From assembly GCF_949987535.1 (NCBI RefSeq), contig NC_080070.1, positions 13,769,770 through 13,833,769 on the forward strand: a stretch of 64,000 bases of DNA, in the 5' to 3' direction. Each line of letters starts with the position of its first letter. The stretch's first letter is position 1. The position numbers and the translations under genes were made by a program. Shown one piece after another: positions 1 through 12,046 of this stretch. Source of the DNA: Balaenoptera acutorostrata. Taxonomy: Eukaryota > Chordata > Mammalia > Artiodactyla > Balaenopteridae. The notes beneath the pieces were generated by a model, which saw only the letters and a list, made by a program, of their open reading frames with translations, was not told the DNA's origin and searched no databases.

Positions 1-1860
1 CAGTGGGCAAGGAATCCAACTGCTTCTATTATATGCAAGGAATTAAAATAATTGAGGCAAATTAGAATGTCATGAATAAAAGGAGGTGATTGTTGCAGAA
101 CTCTGGGATCCTACAGCAAACACCTCTTCCCTGTCTGGACAACGTAAGGAGAGGCTTGTCAATCACATATGAACATGGAATAGCCTCTCACTGCACTTTG
201 TAAATGTAATCTGAGGGACAACTAGGTCAATGGTTTTGGGGTGGAATAAAGAGGAAAAGAAAGAAGAGAGGGAGACACAGGGGAGAAAGGGTTTTTACAT
301 GAATATCATCAGCAACTACCTGGGACATATACAGTTGAGCAGGTTGTGCACTGCATAAGGGCACCTCCCGAGGGTGCCTAGGTGCTGAAGTCCAGCTGCT
401 GCTCTGCTTGCCCAGACATGCACCCTGGTGGGGTATGCGGGGGATGTCCCTGTCAGAGAGGCTGCCTTTGTCTAATTTGCACAAAGATGTCATGCAAACT
501 AGCAGCCACCCTACATTCCATGATTTCAAGATCAAACAAAATCCTCCCTGGACCCAGCTTGGGAGACACAAGACAGGATCCCACTGGTAAGAGCTAGATT
601 GGTGCCTGTCACTCATGTCTGAGAAAAGTACCTGATTTCCTGGCTAAGACCAGGTTCTCTCAGCCTCAAAACATACTCAACACAAGTGGCCACAGGTTCC
701 AGGCTCCCTGAGCCTCCCTCACCCCCAGCCCACCAAGCCAGTGAGGGAAGAGGCCACCTGACGCTCGACAAGAGCAAGGAGCTGACGGACAGGCACCGCG
801 GGCAGCGGGCCGGGAAGCCTGGCTGGAGAACTTCCCAGCAGCCCCACCGGAGGCCCTCACTATTTGCTTTTCCTCAAGGATGCAAGCATACTGCCTATGA
901 CAGCAATTAAATGTGAAAGACTCAAATAGTGCCTAAGAAGAAAGGCAAAATATTTACCCATGTGTCTGCAGGTCCTGTCAGTGTGCTGGGCTTCTGTCAG
1001 TTCAGGCGCCATCTGGGCACCAAATTCGTGTGCCCAGAATGTGGGCTTCCCAATACAAACAGATTCGCCTGCGAAGAACGGGTTAGAGGGGCGACCCGGA
1101 AGGCAACGGAGAAGCCCATGACCTTCCCCACCTCCTGCATTCCAGCCCAGAGACATGAGCTTCCCGCTCCGGAAGCCTCAGCTGGGGGACCAGAAAACTG
1201 GTCAGCGAGGCAGCAGGGGTGGCCCCTCCTGTGGGCCCCTTGGGACTTTATACCTTCAGCTCTGCTCTGCCCTCTGAGCTGAGGACCCTCCTATCTGCGT
1301 GTCAGGGTCCCAGGGAGATAGGATACCCAAGTAACCGAGGAGAGTTTCCAAAAGGGACAATTCACAAAGCTGAGCACAGAGTGTAAAGAGACCAGCCAAG
1401 GGTGGTGCAGGGCCCTGGGGCTGGCAACACAAGGATGTGGTGTAACACCGGGACCCGGAAAGGTGGAGGGGGGAGCCTCACCGGAACCTGGAGAGGTGAT
1501 GCAGGCTTCGGCAGGGGGTCGCAGCCAACCTGTGTGAGGGGCAGGGAATAAGCACCCAACCTCTCACTCCTCCTACCCTCATTCCCTGAACCCACCTGGT
1601 GCAGGGGGGCAGCCTCTGAGCACAGAGCAGGTGAAGGTGGGGACTGGACCCAAGGGGCAAACACAAGCATCCAGCTCACGCTCCCCTTCTTTCTCTTTCC
1701 TTTCACACCTCCCCGGCCCTCCCCCCCTTCTAAAACCTCACTCCAGCTTCCCTTAGTCCGCTGCTAGCACCTTCCTCCTCTCCTCCACCTCCACCTCTCG
1801 AGGTCCTCAGTGGCGAAGGGAGACCCGGGAACAAGGAACGGGGGGAGATGGTTCCTATCC
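1..1860. other. Unassigned sequence, no gene recognised
   Basis: I see no recognisable repeat or exon. The part from about 660 is GC-richer than the flanks and open in several frames on both strands, which is typical of GC-rich non-coding mammalian DNA. None of the short open frames (longest 129 codons, minus strand, 227-616) has a recognisable domain. Confidence 0.4.
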
Positions 1861-1889
1861 TTTTTCTGCCTTTCAAATCCTTTAAGACC

Positions 1890-1972
1890 CAAGGCATGAG
1901 TGTAATAATTCATGCTAAATACTAATGTACTTCCCGCACATAGTAAGTGCTCAATAAATACCAGTTAGTATG
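1890..1972 (+). repeat. MIR/L2 3' end fragment
   Basis: The stretch GCACATAGTAAGTGCTCAAT followed by AAATA is the shared 3' end of MIR and L2 elements in sense orientation. Only the tail is clear, so the family choice between MIR and L2 is open. Confidence 0.6.
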
Positions 1973-2990
1973 AATTGCTGCCCTAAGACTACTTACTCTA
2001 AGGGGGCAAGACCACAGAAAACCACAAATAATATCAGCAACCAATGTCTATGTCACACTACACAAACACAGAGGCAGGGGGTGGGGAGAGGGAGAGAGAG
2101 AAATTTCACATGCAATATCCCTAGGAGGCTGGTAGCACAAGAGCCCTGATGTACACTGGGCATATGAGGAAACAGACTGGAGGGGGGCAGCAGAGACAGC
2201 GTACACAATGAACTCTGGATTCTGGTCATGCTCTACAATGATACCAGCAGGCGATATTCCTTTCACGTGCATCTGCTATCAGCAAGACCTGGTTTCCTAA
2301 GTAGCTGTAGAAAGAGTCTATTACTCCACAGTTATGTATATTAAGTGGAAACCTTCTTAGGCAGGGTGATTTCAGAGGCAGTGCTAGGACCCATCCCCAC
2401 ACCATCTAAACTTATCTTCCCTAAACAGGTGCCACAGTACTTATATTCGTGCATTAGAGAATCATTCCTTTGGGTCAGACACTGTTCTCTTAGGTACCTA
2501 TTTTTAAAGCTCTTTTAAAGTAAGTCCAAAGAGGGTAGTTCTGAGTCACTAGTGCCTAGGTGTGGATGAGATTCTGAAATCCCCTTCCTCCTGAGGGACC
2601 CTCTGCAGCAGAGGGACCCTAGAGAAAAGAGGCTGAGAACGGCGTGAGGACCCCGGCAGCTCATGAAGGAGGGGGGAGGGTGTGCTGTAAAGGCAACCCT
2701 GCAACTTCACGAGCATATCTGGTGCTGATCAGCGTGGGCCTGAGAAAGAACCAGAACATGGGACCCCCTCCCCAGCTCTCACTTTAAAAGTGGAGTGATG
2801 CCGGCTGGGTATGCGATGGTCAAACGTATTTAGGAAAAACTGGGTTCAACAATGTTTAAAAGGTTTACTTACTGCAGGACTTTAAGAGTTCTTAATGTAC
2901 ACCGTAACTCCCCTAAAGGGGACAGGTATGGCGTGCAGACTTCCCCAGACTCCTTTGACCCCAAATCCTTTCTTATTCAAAGAGCAGTTT
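1973..2990. other. Unassigned sequence
   Basis: There is no gene or clear repeat apart from a short GA-rich run near 2080-2102. Around 2430-2500 the text weakly resembles L2 but is too degraded to call. Confidence 0.35.
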
Positions 2991-2994
2991 CTAT

Positions 2995-3100
2995 CGCTCA
3001 ACTGTGAGCTCCTCAAACCCAGAAACCAGGTCTCTTGTTTGCATTTCTACCCCCAGGGCCAGGCAAGCAATACCTATCTGGATGAGTGGGGAATAGACAC
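2995..3100 (+). repeat. L2 3' end, degraded
   Basis: The order 'tgtgagctcctc ... ccaggtctcttgttt ... acccccagggccaggca' follows the L2 3' region (a GTGAGCTCC block, then GGGACTTTGTCT, then CCCCAGTGCCTGGCA). The element is diverged and its end is blurred. Confidence 0.5.
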
Positions 3101-3984
3101 CAGGGTCTGTCCTTTGATCATACAAGGTAAAGGAAGTAGTTGGCTCCAAGTATGCGCTGGCCTCCTCTCTGTAGCCATATCTGGGAGCCGCCAGCAACGC
3201 AGCACCAGGCTCAGATGCTCATCCGGGAGCCGTGTTTGCACGACGCCCTGAAGTCAGTCTGGGACCTTTGTGGGCAGGACTAGAGCCATGGCTCTCGGTG
3301 CTCTTGGCCCACCTCGGACTCCGGCCGCAGCTGCAATGAGTGCTCCCGGGCATGCTGACGGCACCCACGTCAGGTCCCTGGCAAGTCTCCCGCCTCACTG
3401 CAACTCACAGGTCACTTGGCCCTCAATGGGCAGCCCACAAGGGTGCAGGAGAGTCAATACTCACAAGAGAGACCCTCAACCCAGGGCGTGAGAGACAGAG
3501 AGCAAGCACCCCACCCACTGGAGGATGACCACCAGGTGCCCTCTGCACAGTGACCCTGAGTGGTGGATCCAAAGTGACGCTCACAGCAGGAACCAGCTCA
3601 GCACCGCGCCATCCATTGGCTTCTCCTCCTTCCCGGGAACTCCCCCAAAGTCCCTGTCTCAGGCTCTGCTTTGGGGGACCAAACGCTGAAGAACAACCAC
3701 CTAGGGGGGAGTAGTGCAAATGGTTTATATGTTTGAAAAGTGTGAACGGTAAGAAGTAAAAAAGTTGGTGCAACTTGATCCCGAGGTTACTGTGAAGGGT
3801 CCCATCAGCACCCAGGGCTGAGGCAGGTTCCACTCCTTCTCAGCTTCCCTTGTTCCTCAATGTTCTTTTCTTCTTGATGTTCGAGCATCCTAAGGACACA
3901 GGCAGGGATGGATGACTGGACCACTTCTGAGAGTCCCCCGTGTTTCCTTCATTCCAGAGCTCCTTCTTTAAAAAAATTACATCT
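3101..3984. other. Unassigned, moderately GC-rich
   Basis: There is no recognisable repeat. A minus-strand open frame of 136 codons (3423-3833) overlaps plus-strand open frames in the same GC-rich stretch and shows no domain, so I do not call a gene. Confidence 0.35.
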
Positions 3985-4195
3985 ATTCAATGCCTTCCAT
4001 ACGCCGGACACTCATTTTATCCCACGTCATCCTCACAACAGCCTTGTGAGGTCAATATTACAGTAATATCCCCCTTTGACTGAAGGAAGAGAGAGTTTAG
4101 ACAGATGAAGGCCTTCTCTAGAGCCACTCAGCCAGCAGGGAGAACAGCCAGTGTCTGGGTGTCAGCGCAGTGGTTTCAGACACCACAGCTGTAAT
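3985..4195 (-). repeat. MIR SINE
   Basis: Read on the plus strand, the order is the reverse complement of MIR: 'cctcacaacagccttgtgagg', a 'tatcccc...gac' block, then 'agccactcagccagcagg'. MIR is an ancient tRNA-derived CORE-SINE. Divergence is high. Confidence 0.75.
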
Positions 4196-4566
4196 GATTC
4201 ACTGCCTGGTTGGAGATTCACTGGGAACAAGAATTATTTTGCAGCCACAGTGCTTTGTATGTGCAGGAACGTGATACACCCACTGATGAAGAAGAAAGGG
4301 AGGAAGGCACGTCACCCATGTGTTGTCTGTTGCACATCCTTCCTCGGTGCCAATGGTGAGAGAGGCCAGGACACTGGGGTCGGTCCCACGGACCGGCCCT
4401 GGCCTCAGCCTGCTACAGAGTGAGCCCTCACGGTCTCACTTTGACATCTGTCTCGCCCACCAGGCTGGCGGTTCTTAACCACTGTTCTAGCCCGAGGCCT
4501 AATAAATGGAAAGACTAAGTCAAAGGTAGAAAGAACACACTGGAAAACATTGAAAGCCAACCTTTT

Positions 4567-4580
4567 AAAAAAAAAAAAAA
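4567..4580. repeat. Poly-A run
   Basis: A run of 14 A. No element can be assigned to it. Confidence 0.8.
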
Positions 4581-4641
4581 GATGAAACCGGTTGAAGCTT
4601 TAAATCTTGGACTTCATCCCCTCCTTAAAGGGCATTTTCTC

Positions 4642-4666
4642 AAAAAAAAAAAAAAAAAAAAAAAAA
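4642..4666. repeat. Poly-A run
   Basis: A run of 25 A immediately follows 'ggcattttctc'. It could be the tail of an old retroposed sequence, but I see no AATAAA signal or target duplication to support that. Confidence 0.85.
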
Positions 4667-5460
4667 GTTAAAATTACACCTTAGAAGGGAGAGGAAGTAG
4701 AGAGAGTCTCCTTTGGCAAATGAGGAAAGCCATTATCAGATTAGCATTATCAATGCTGGATTCTTTAGCCAGCCACAAGAGTGGGGACGGAGGTTAGGGG
4801 GTTAAAGGTTTGAGATCAGAAGCAAAACCATGTCCCTGATGAAAGGGGAGGGAAGCAAACCAGTGATGTCCCAGGGGTTCAAGGAGGGCAGACGGGACTG
4901 GGGTTCCCACACCCATCACGACCAGGTCCCCAAGCCCAGCAGGAAGGGGAGGAGGGTGGCGAGGGCAGCTATGTTTACAAGTGCTCCCGGACCTCAGACA
5001 GGTCTTCGCAGAAGCTTATTGCGAGAAACCTCCCCAGCCCGCCCCCCATCTCCTCTTCAGCGTGTCCTGCTCCTTCCAGATGTTCTGAGCCGAAGGATTT
5101 GCAAGGCTTATCGCTGCTGCCGACCTGGCGAGAAGGAATGTTTTATTTTCTTCATACTGAGGAAAAGTGTTACCTACGTTTCATTTTTAATGCTTCCAAA
5201 CGCATTCCATTTGGTGTGCATTGTTTTTTGTGTTTGTGGTATCGGCGTGGCCTTTTAATGTTGTTTTGTATGCAACGCACAGACAGATGCCTAAATATTT
5301 AATTCCTTTCCATTCAATGTTTCATAAACGCTTGTTAGGAGCCGTGTTCAGGGGGCCCTCCTGACTCGCACACAGGGGTTGCATTCTTAAAAACCCTGCT
5401 CCCAAATGCCAGCCCTCCACCCACCCCACCCCATTCCTGACCCCTCACCCTCTCCTCCAA
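4667..5460. other. Unassigned sequence, possible conserved non-coding element
   Basis: No repeat is recognised. From about 5090 to 5340 the text changes from GC-rich to AT-rich, with CATTCC/GGAATG sites and no repeat signature. A 142-codon open frame (4830-5258) crosses this change in composition and looks fortuitous. Confidence 0.3.
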
Positions 5461-5461
5461 C

Positions 5462-5600
5462 ACTTCTGCTGGCTACTATTGTAACACAGTTATTTGTATA
5501 TTAATCATCTCTTTCTCTCTGTGGTAAATGCTCTGGGATAGGGGAGCTTGTGGTTTTCATCTTTGTACTCCTGACGGCCAAGACGGTGCTTTGAGTATGG
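5462..5600 (+). repeat. L2 3' fragment, weak
   Basis: The order 'ttatttgtatattaatcatc ... gataggggagcttgtggtttt ... tttgtactcctgacggcca' follows the L2 3' end. Identity is low. Confidence 0.4.
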
Positions 5601-5605
5601 TACAA

Positions 5606-5817
5606 ATGACGCTTGACCAACATGGGTTTGAACTGCACGGGTCCACTTGTTCACAGATTTTTTCAATCGTAAAGACTACAGTACTATACGATCCACGGTT
5701 GGTTGAATCGATGATACAGCGGAACCGCGTATAGGATACCCTGACTCTAAGTTATACTCGGATTTTCGACTGCACAGAGGGGCCACGCCTAACCCCTTCA
5801 TTGTTCAAGGGTCAACA
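5606..5817 (+). mobile_element. Tigger/MER2-group DNA transposon remnant
   Basis: The element starts TGACGCTTGACCAACATGGG and ends ...ATTGTTCAAGGGTCAA, imperfect terminal inverted repeats of the 'TTGACCCTTGAACAA' type typical of TcMar-Tigger-related MITEs. Internal blocks ('gatccacggttggttgaatc', 'ggattttcgactgcacagag') also fit that group. It is non-autonomous, about 210 bp, with no transposase sequence. The exact subfamily is not certain. Confidence 0.75.
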
Positions 5818-5844
5818 GTAACTCCTTTTAACAATCGTTTATGT

Positions 5845-6062
5845 TCAATGAATGCTTTCTATGTGTTAAGTACTGTACGAAGGACTTTACTACACATTAT
5901 CTCATTTAATCCTAAAAGTTAGGCTCTGTTACTATCCCCATTTCACAGATGAGGACATAGAGGCTTAGAGAGGTCTCCTGCCCAAGAACGCAGAGCTATT
6001 ACTCGGCACAGGTGGGATGTAAACCCACCTACCCCGCTCCCTAGCACCGCACTATACCCACT
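5845..6062 (-). repeat. MIR SINE
   Basis: The reverse complement of MIR is clear: 'acattatctcatttaatcct', then 'tatccccatttcacagatga', then 'gaacgcagagctattactcg', then 'ggatgtaaacccac'. This is a nearly complete copy lying just downstream of the Tigger-like element. Confidence 0.85.
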
Positions 6063-6344
6063 TGTGAAGAGAAACTGGGAAAAATCAAGCTCTTCAGAAA
6101 AAGAGAGTCCCTCCAAGGTTTTCTATCGGAAACAAGGCAAAACTTTTCCATGTGCAGGCATTTCCAGCTTCTACAGACTTTGCTGCTCTTATCAGAGCAG
6201 GACAGAATGTTTGCTTCCAGAGCTCCCCTAATGAGCTGGCCAGAAGACAGCTCCTAGTCGTGGTGGAAGAGGGCTGAGAACGTGTCTACCAGCCCCACAC
6301 TCGGCCACAGCCCTGTCCCCGCTCCCAGGACAAGCCACTCATCA

Positions 6345-6510
6345 GCAGGGGCCTTGGGCAAGTTACTCAGCCTCTCAGAACCTCATTTCTTCAGCTGCAA
6401 AATGCAGATAATGATAGCACCCACCTCTTAAGATTGACGAGGAATAAACGAGACAACTTATGTAAAACCTGCTCCAGAGTAAGCAATCAAGAAATGCTCA
6501 TTTATCAGTT
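6345..6510 (+). repeat. MIR SINE
   Basis: Sense MIR: 'ccttgggcaagttactcagc', then 'ctcagaacctcatttcttca', then an 'aaaatgcagataatgatagc' block, then 'aataaacgagacaact'. The 5' tRNA-like part is missing or too diverged to see. Confidence 0.8.
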
Positions 6511-7119
6511 CTATCTCTGGGACACACACCCGCTCCCATATAACAGCCCATAAATATGTAAAGACAGCTCTCACACCCCTCCCACCCAAGGCTCCTCTTC
6601 TTCCAGCTGAGAATGTCCAGGTTCTGCACCCACAGTCTCAGAACCCAGCTCCATATACTGGTCATCCCCAAGGTTCAGCCACATGTCAAAATCTCTCCCA
6701 GTGCAACACCGACCACGGTCGTTCCCTGAGGATGCAAAACCCATGCCTCCCCTGGTCCGGAGCCGTAACTCTATCAGCGCAGCCTGGCGCCCTGGGAGCT
6801 TTGCGGGCAGTCACGTCACAGGGCTGGTCACACGCAGGGGACGACGCACAGGTGCTTTCCTCCAGGGAAGCTATGCAGCCACCATGGGCTTGGGCAGCTA
6901 CCTTTCCTCATTTGGGGGTGTTTTTTGTAGTTTGATTTGTTACCTCCTGTGGGATCTCCTATTTGTTCCAGGCCCCTGAAGAAATGTTTGGATGGTGATG
7001 CTGTCCTCCCATGAATTAGCCATCAGTCCACACACTCCATCCGCGGGCCACCCCCACCCTCACCCAAGTCATCACTAAAATCCCCTGACAGGGCAGTGTT
7101 GAGGGCAGAACTCTGCGTG
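6511..7119. other. Unassigned sequence
   Basis: No gene or repeat is recognised. A short plus-strand open frame (6683-6979) has no recognisable motif. Confidence 0.35.
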
Positions 7120-7121
7120 CG

Positions 7122-7165
<44 letters not shown>
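7120..7165. repeat. (CA)n microsatellite
   Basis: A nearly uninterrupted CA repeat of about 45 bp starts with a GCGCACGCAC prefix. The open frames that cross it, with His-Thr or Cys-Val runs, are artefacts of the repeat. Confidence 0.97.
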
Positions 7166-7166
<1 letters not shown>

Positions 7167-9050
7167 TTCCTTGCGATCAGAAATCAAACCATTAAGAGAG
7201 AGCTTTTCGGGTGGGACCGTCCAGCCTGCTGTGAATTCCCATTCCCGATCCACCTCCCCAGGCCCACGTCCACATCTTGTGTACCTGGATGTCATGAAAG
7301 ACCCTGTCTGCACCGTTCACCCCATCTACCGGTCCAGGAACTGCATCCACAGAGGGGATGAGGTCAACTCAGCACCACAGCTTCCTTGCTGAGCACCCCG
7401 CCACCCGCCTCTGTTTCCTAAGCCCTTTCCCTCTAGCCCAGCTGCCTGTCTGCATCCACGGAATCCCCAGAGTCTCCTTTACTGAAAATCTGGACGTGGC
7501 ACACCTACTCCCAGGCTCACAGCACCCTGGACACCACAGCTTCCTCTGACCGTCCGGTCTCCCTTCACAAACGGGGTGACCTCACTGGAGAAACGACCTC
7601 CCATGCTCCCTGCCATCCTTCTGCATCATCAGGCGGCCAACACAGCAATCAAGGAATAGAAATAAGGCCTCTCTGCTGGGTGACCACCACGCATGTCCAC
7701 GTCCCCCCGTCGCCCCTCGGAGCACGGTCCCCACGCCTCTGGCTCCGGCTCCACCCTCACGCCCGCCCCAGGCTCTTCTCATCACCTTCTCAGGTGACTC
7801 CTTGACTCACCACTGTAGCATCTGACATTTCAGTCTTCGGTGCTAAAGGTCGCCTCATCTTTTGTGGGATCTACAACCTTTTTATGCTCACTTCTGTGTT
7901 CCTGGATTTTGAATGTCTTTTCCCCTTTCTGAGTCTTAAAAATGTCTTGTTTAAAACATGCGAAAAGTGTCACTACATAGTAACTTCCTCACAAAAGGAA
8001 AATAAAGAACGAGGTGTCACCGTGCTGGCCTCACACCACCCATCTTCCCTGCAAGGTTCTGGCCGCCTTTTTCCCCAACTTGCTCATGTATTTTCCAGCT
8101 GGAAACAGGCTGCTTGGGAAAGAATGAGAAGGTGAGGTATGGCTTTAAACTACCATCTGGGGTGTAGTAAATAATCTGCTCCCTTATTCCCATCACATCC
8201 CTAATGACCTTCCGGAAAGTTCAGGGCCCTGAGCTGCCACTGCCCTCCCCAAGGCCGCCTCCCACCCCGGAGCACCGACCCCCCCCCCGGTGCGCAAGTC
8301 TGGGGCTCCTCCGGGCAGTTTCAGCTGGTGGAAGCATCATCCATCTCCAGGCCCTGACAGACAAACGAGGAGAGAAGGAGACCAAATCTGGTTTTTCACT
8401 GGAAAACAATGAGCTCATGCTTTCTCTCCAGAGACCCAGGAAGTAGAGACAGACCCGGAGATGGGGAGACAGTGATGTAGGCAGGCAGGAGTGATGAGGG
8501 ATGGGCAGGAAAGAGGGAGGAGGCCAGGCTGGCACTTTTTTAATGTCACTTTTGATAGGAATCCCCAGCTCTCAGGCTGGAGGGAAACATCCATATTCTT
8601 TAAATTAAGGATCCAGCATGAGGCAGTTGTCCTAAAGGGGAGGAACAGTGAGAAGATAAACCGAGCTGGAAATTCTTCATTCCTGCTCCTTCAGAGAAAA
8701 GTAAGATGATGGTTCCTGAGCTGCCAGCACTGCAGATGCCAGGGCAAGGATGGCTCCGAGGTGGGGTCCAGATCAGATCGTGGACACTGTTAGCTTTTTT
8801 GATGGAGGCTCTGCCACCCTCAGGTGTGCATCTCTATAAGACCAGGGCCAGTCATTCCCTATGGATGCACCAGATAAAAATCAGAGAATTCAGACAGCTG
8901 CCCAGGTATTTCCAAATCGCTGAATGTTTGTTTTCAGCTAGGGGGAAAAAAAAAATCCAGCTTACTGAGTTTTCTACTTTTCATTTGAAAAAGGAGTTTT
9001 ATAATGCTGATTTTCCTTTTTACCAGTTAATTTAAGGAGACGGACAGAGA
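7166..9050. other. Unassigned sequence
   Basis: About 1.9 kb without a recognised repeat or exon. It contains a short C run near 8280-8290. Open frames are all under 110 codons and mutually overlapping. Confidence 0.35.
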
Positions 9051-9061
9051 GAATGTGTGTG

Positions 9062-9101
<40 letters not shown>

Positions 9102-9108
9102 TGTGTGC
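9051..9108. repeat. (TG)n microsatellite
   Basis: A TG repeat of about 55 bp with a CA interruption near the start and CGCG near the end. It lies 1.9 kb from the CA repeat at 7120. Confidence 0.97.
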
Positions 9109-9229
9109 GGGGCAGCATTAGGGAAGGTTGGGGTGTACTATATGAGAAACCAAACCCAGATGACTGTTCATTATTTTACTCTTAAACTTGTTGTGTGCCT
9201 TAGCTAAAAACTAAATGGAAACTAAAGAT

Positions 9230-9400
9230 CACAGAATTAAAGTAGAAAACCCAAACAGATTAATTATGGTTTTCTTTATACCTCTACTCACAAAATTAAT
9301 TATTTTCTTGTTTAAGTTAATTGACTTGGCTAGATTAAAGATGTTAATTAAAGTGTTAACTTAGCCTGACTCATTAGTTGAAATGAAATTCAAAACCAGA
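9230..9400. promoter_or_regulatory. AT-rich TAATTA/AP-1 motif cluster, possible regulatory element
   Basis: Several homeodomain-type cores (TTAATTA, TTAATTG, GTTAATTAA) and one TGACTCA AP-1 site (9367-9373) fall within about 130 bp that matches no repeat I know. Motif density suggests a conserved non-coding element, but it could be composition alone in AT-rich DNA. Confidence 0.2.
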
Positions 9401-9444
9401 GTTGAAAATATGAATAGTGAATTATTCCGCCTTCCCCGCTGTGT

Positions 9445-9705
9445 CCAGCAGCACTATTGCAGTCAAGAGCCTGGGCACCGGAGCCAGCTTGCCTGGGGTC
9501 AAATCCCAGCTTCGAAACTCTCAGGGTGAGTGATCTTGGCCAAATAAATAAAGCCCTCTGTGCCTCCATGCCTTCACTTTAAAGGGACGTGATACAAACA
9601 TCTACCCCCTTAGGGGTGCAGTGAGAATTCAGTGAATTCGTTTAGATAAAGCACTCAGCACCTGCACCTGGCAAGCTCTCCATAATTATTCCTGATACTA
9701 TGTCG
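9445..9705 (+). repeat. MIR SINE, nearly full length
   Basis: Sense MIR from 'cactattgcagtcaagagcc' through 'ggggtcaaatcccagcttcg', 'ctctgtgcctccatgc' and 'gcagtgagaattcagtgaat' to the tail near 9700. The tRNA-derived B-box region and the CORE are both visible. Confidence 0.85.
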
Positions 9706-10254
9706 TCACCATACAGGATGCAGATTTATGATGTGTGTCAGATACCAAATAAGTTCTTATGCGTGTGTCAGATGCATGCAGCAATCACGTATCTGACACG
9801 TTGGAGCAAAAGAAATGGATGTCCCACAAGACAGGTTCCTAGCCCCCCGCCTTTGCCTGCCTCACGCTTCCTCAGCTGTGGCTCTGGCATCATCCCCCAA
9901 CTCCCAGGTCAGGGCATTTCCCCATAGGCTCCAACCCTGGCTACATCCTACCACACTGCTCCTGCCTCAAGGACTGAGACTACCCCCCCAAATCCAGCCC
10001 CCTGATGTAACACTGGTTACACCAGTGAGCTTCCAGAATACGTCTCCCTGCCTACCTGTAAGACCCTCACAGACACAACAGCACAAGCATCGCTGCAACT
10101 ACACAGCACCGAGGACGTTGACCACCCAAACCCAGGAGAGTGGCGATTTAGAAAAACCTGTGACCTGTGAAGATGACCCTTCCTAGTTGGAAGGGTGTCC
10201 CCAAGCCCTCACCTGATGAATCACTCACTGGTCCACACCAAGATGGAATTTCTC
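9706..10254. other. Unassigned sequence
   Basis: No repeat is recognised. A small perfect hairpin, CACTGGT/ACCAGTG with a 3-base loop, lies at about 10011-10027. The 123-codon open frame at 9815-10186 is low-complexity, rich in Pro, Ser and Thr, with no domain. Confidence 0.3.
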
Positions 10255-10274
10255 TTTTTTTTTTTTTTTTTTTT
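10255..10274. repeat. Poly-T run
   Basis: A run of 20 T. No AATAAA on the minus strand follows within 30 bases, so I do not call a retrocopy here. Confidence 0.85.
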
Positions 10275-10304
10275 AACTTTCTGGAAATGCTGCCCCACGT
10301 TCCA

Positions 10305-10760
10305 CCTCCCAATCAAAATAGCAAAACCTAACAGAGTCGGATAACATCAAGGTTTGGTAAAGACGGGGGAGCGGGGTGGGGGAAGCATTCAGACACTATT
10401 GTTGAGAGTGTAAGTTGTCACAAACACTTGACAAAAATCAAGTAAACTGGAAACATACACACCCTATGGCTCCAAACCACACTCTTAGACAAAATCCTAC
10501 ACATGTGCACGAGGAGGAGAGAAGAGCAGGATGCTCTATAAAGCATTGCTTGCAAAAAACAGTGACGACCTAAAGGTCCATCAATCAGGAGAAAGAAAAT
10601 AGAAGGTGGTTGTATTTACATGAGAGGATATTATACAATACTTTAAATGAATGAACTGTACATATGAATAGAGACAGAGAGACCCCAAAATATAACGCAG
10701 AGTGAAAACAGAACTGTAGATTTATACCTACAGTATCTTTGCACTTTTCAGTATTTTAGA
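10305..10760 (+). mobile_element. L1M 3' region (ancient LINE-1)
   Basis: The order is that of the last part of L1 ORF2 and the 3' end: 'caatcaaaatagcaaaacct', 'tgttgagagtgtaagttg', 'gtccatcaatcaggag', 'ggatattatacaatac', 'aatgaatgaactgtac'. It is highly diverged, 5'-truncated and without an open frame. Confidence 0.75.
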
Positions 10761-12046
10761 TTTTTTCCTCCCACAAAACATAGTCTTGAGACCCAGTGAG
10801 AAAGAATAGTCACTTCTCGAGAAGAAATCCACTCAGTCACTTTGACAAAATCAAAGCCACATTATCCAAGTTTTAATGGTAGGAGAACCTCCGGGGGCTC
10901 TGGCTCACCTCCCACTGACCTTCTCCTGGTAGCTTCTAACCACCTGTGAGCCCCACCTCGCCTCCGCTGCGTGCACAGGAGATGGATGCCCAGAGGGACA
11001 GATGACACAGAGACACAGGAAAGCACCAGGGAACAGAGGGCGTGGTGACTGCCACACGGTGCCGGGGGAGGGGCGGGGAGGGGAGGTCACAGCCGGCTGA
11101 GGACATCAGGGAAGGCTGATGGAGGGAGAAGGGAGAATCACGTTCTTCAGTTTGGGGGACATAGAACATGGGGGAAAGGGTAGCCTGGGCCCAGCCCACG
11201 TGCGAGTCTGCAACAAACAACAGCAAAGACTCCTCCTCGGCCAGAGCCTAGGGAGGGCCCGCAGGGGCTCGCGTTTGGGCTGGCGGCAGGGCACTGAGAG
11301 GAGAACTCAGGCAGGGGGCTGTCATGGGTGTCCAGACACCAGGGCCCGAGTACGGCTGGAGGTGTGGACAGGGAGGACGCTGTGGAGCCTTCTGGTCTAC
11401 CTCCCTGGCTCCTTGGCTTTGACCTGCTCCTGGAAAGGGCGGGCACAGCACCATCCTCCCTGCTCCCTGGACCAACACTTCCACTGCAGCTGAGTCAAAC
11501 GGCTGCCCAACTTTCAGATCACGGGGGCAAAGAGGTGGCGAGTGGGTGCCCTCTGGGACCCCAGGCATCCAGACCGAGCGAGCGCAGAGGTGCAAATCAT
11601 CCTAATGGAGTAACCCGCTCCTTGAAAGGCTGCCCAACTCCTCCCCAAGGGCAGTGACCATTACACTCCCAGGCCCACCTTAGGCTCTGCATCCAGGACT
11701 TCACGGAAATCAGCAGCCAACACACAGAGGCAGAGCAAGGTAAGGCGGACAGCTGTCTTAATCTAGCTTTGCAAGGACTCAGGGAGTCACTCCACTCACT
11801 GCAATAAAACAGAAGTGGTGCGGCCTCAGCCCGGCAAGGAGGCTTTCTGGAGGGGACCCAGGATGCGGAAAGCAGAGCCAAGAGCAGGAGCACCCCAAAG
11901 GCAGGGCTGGAGGCGGAGGGACACAGAGCAGACCCCACCAGCGGGGGCAGGGTGAAGGGGCGGGGCAGGAGTGGAATGATTAAAGGAGGGCAGGGGCAGC
12001 TAGTATTGGAGACACCTCCATTCACTAATACTTTTCCTGCTTACAG
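10761..12046. other. Unassigned GC-rich sequence
   Basis: GC-rich DNA, especially 10900-11660, that stays open in several frames on both strands. The overlapping 96-124 codon frames cannot all be real and none has a recognisable motif. I see no promoter-like CpG density. Confidence 0.35.

Noticed and set aside
7023..7392. Frames with His-Thr or Cys-Val runs
   Set aside because: They are translations of the CA microsatellite.
10255..10274. Poly-T as a possible retrocopy tail
   Set aside because: No correctly spaced polyadenylation signal on the minus strand, and the next recognisable element is a plus-strand L1M.
11119..11657. Overlapping open frames on both strands
   Set aside because: GC-rich composition keeps several frames open at once and no frame shows a motif.
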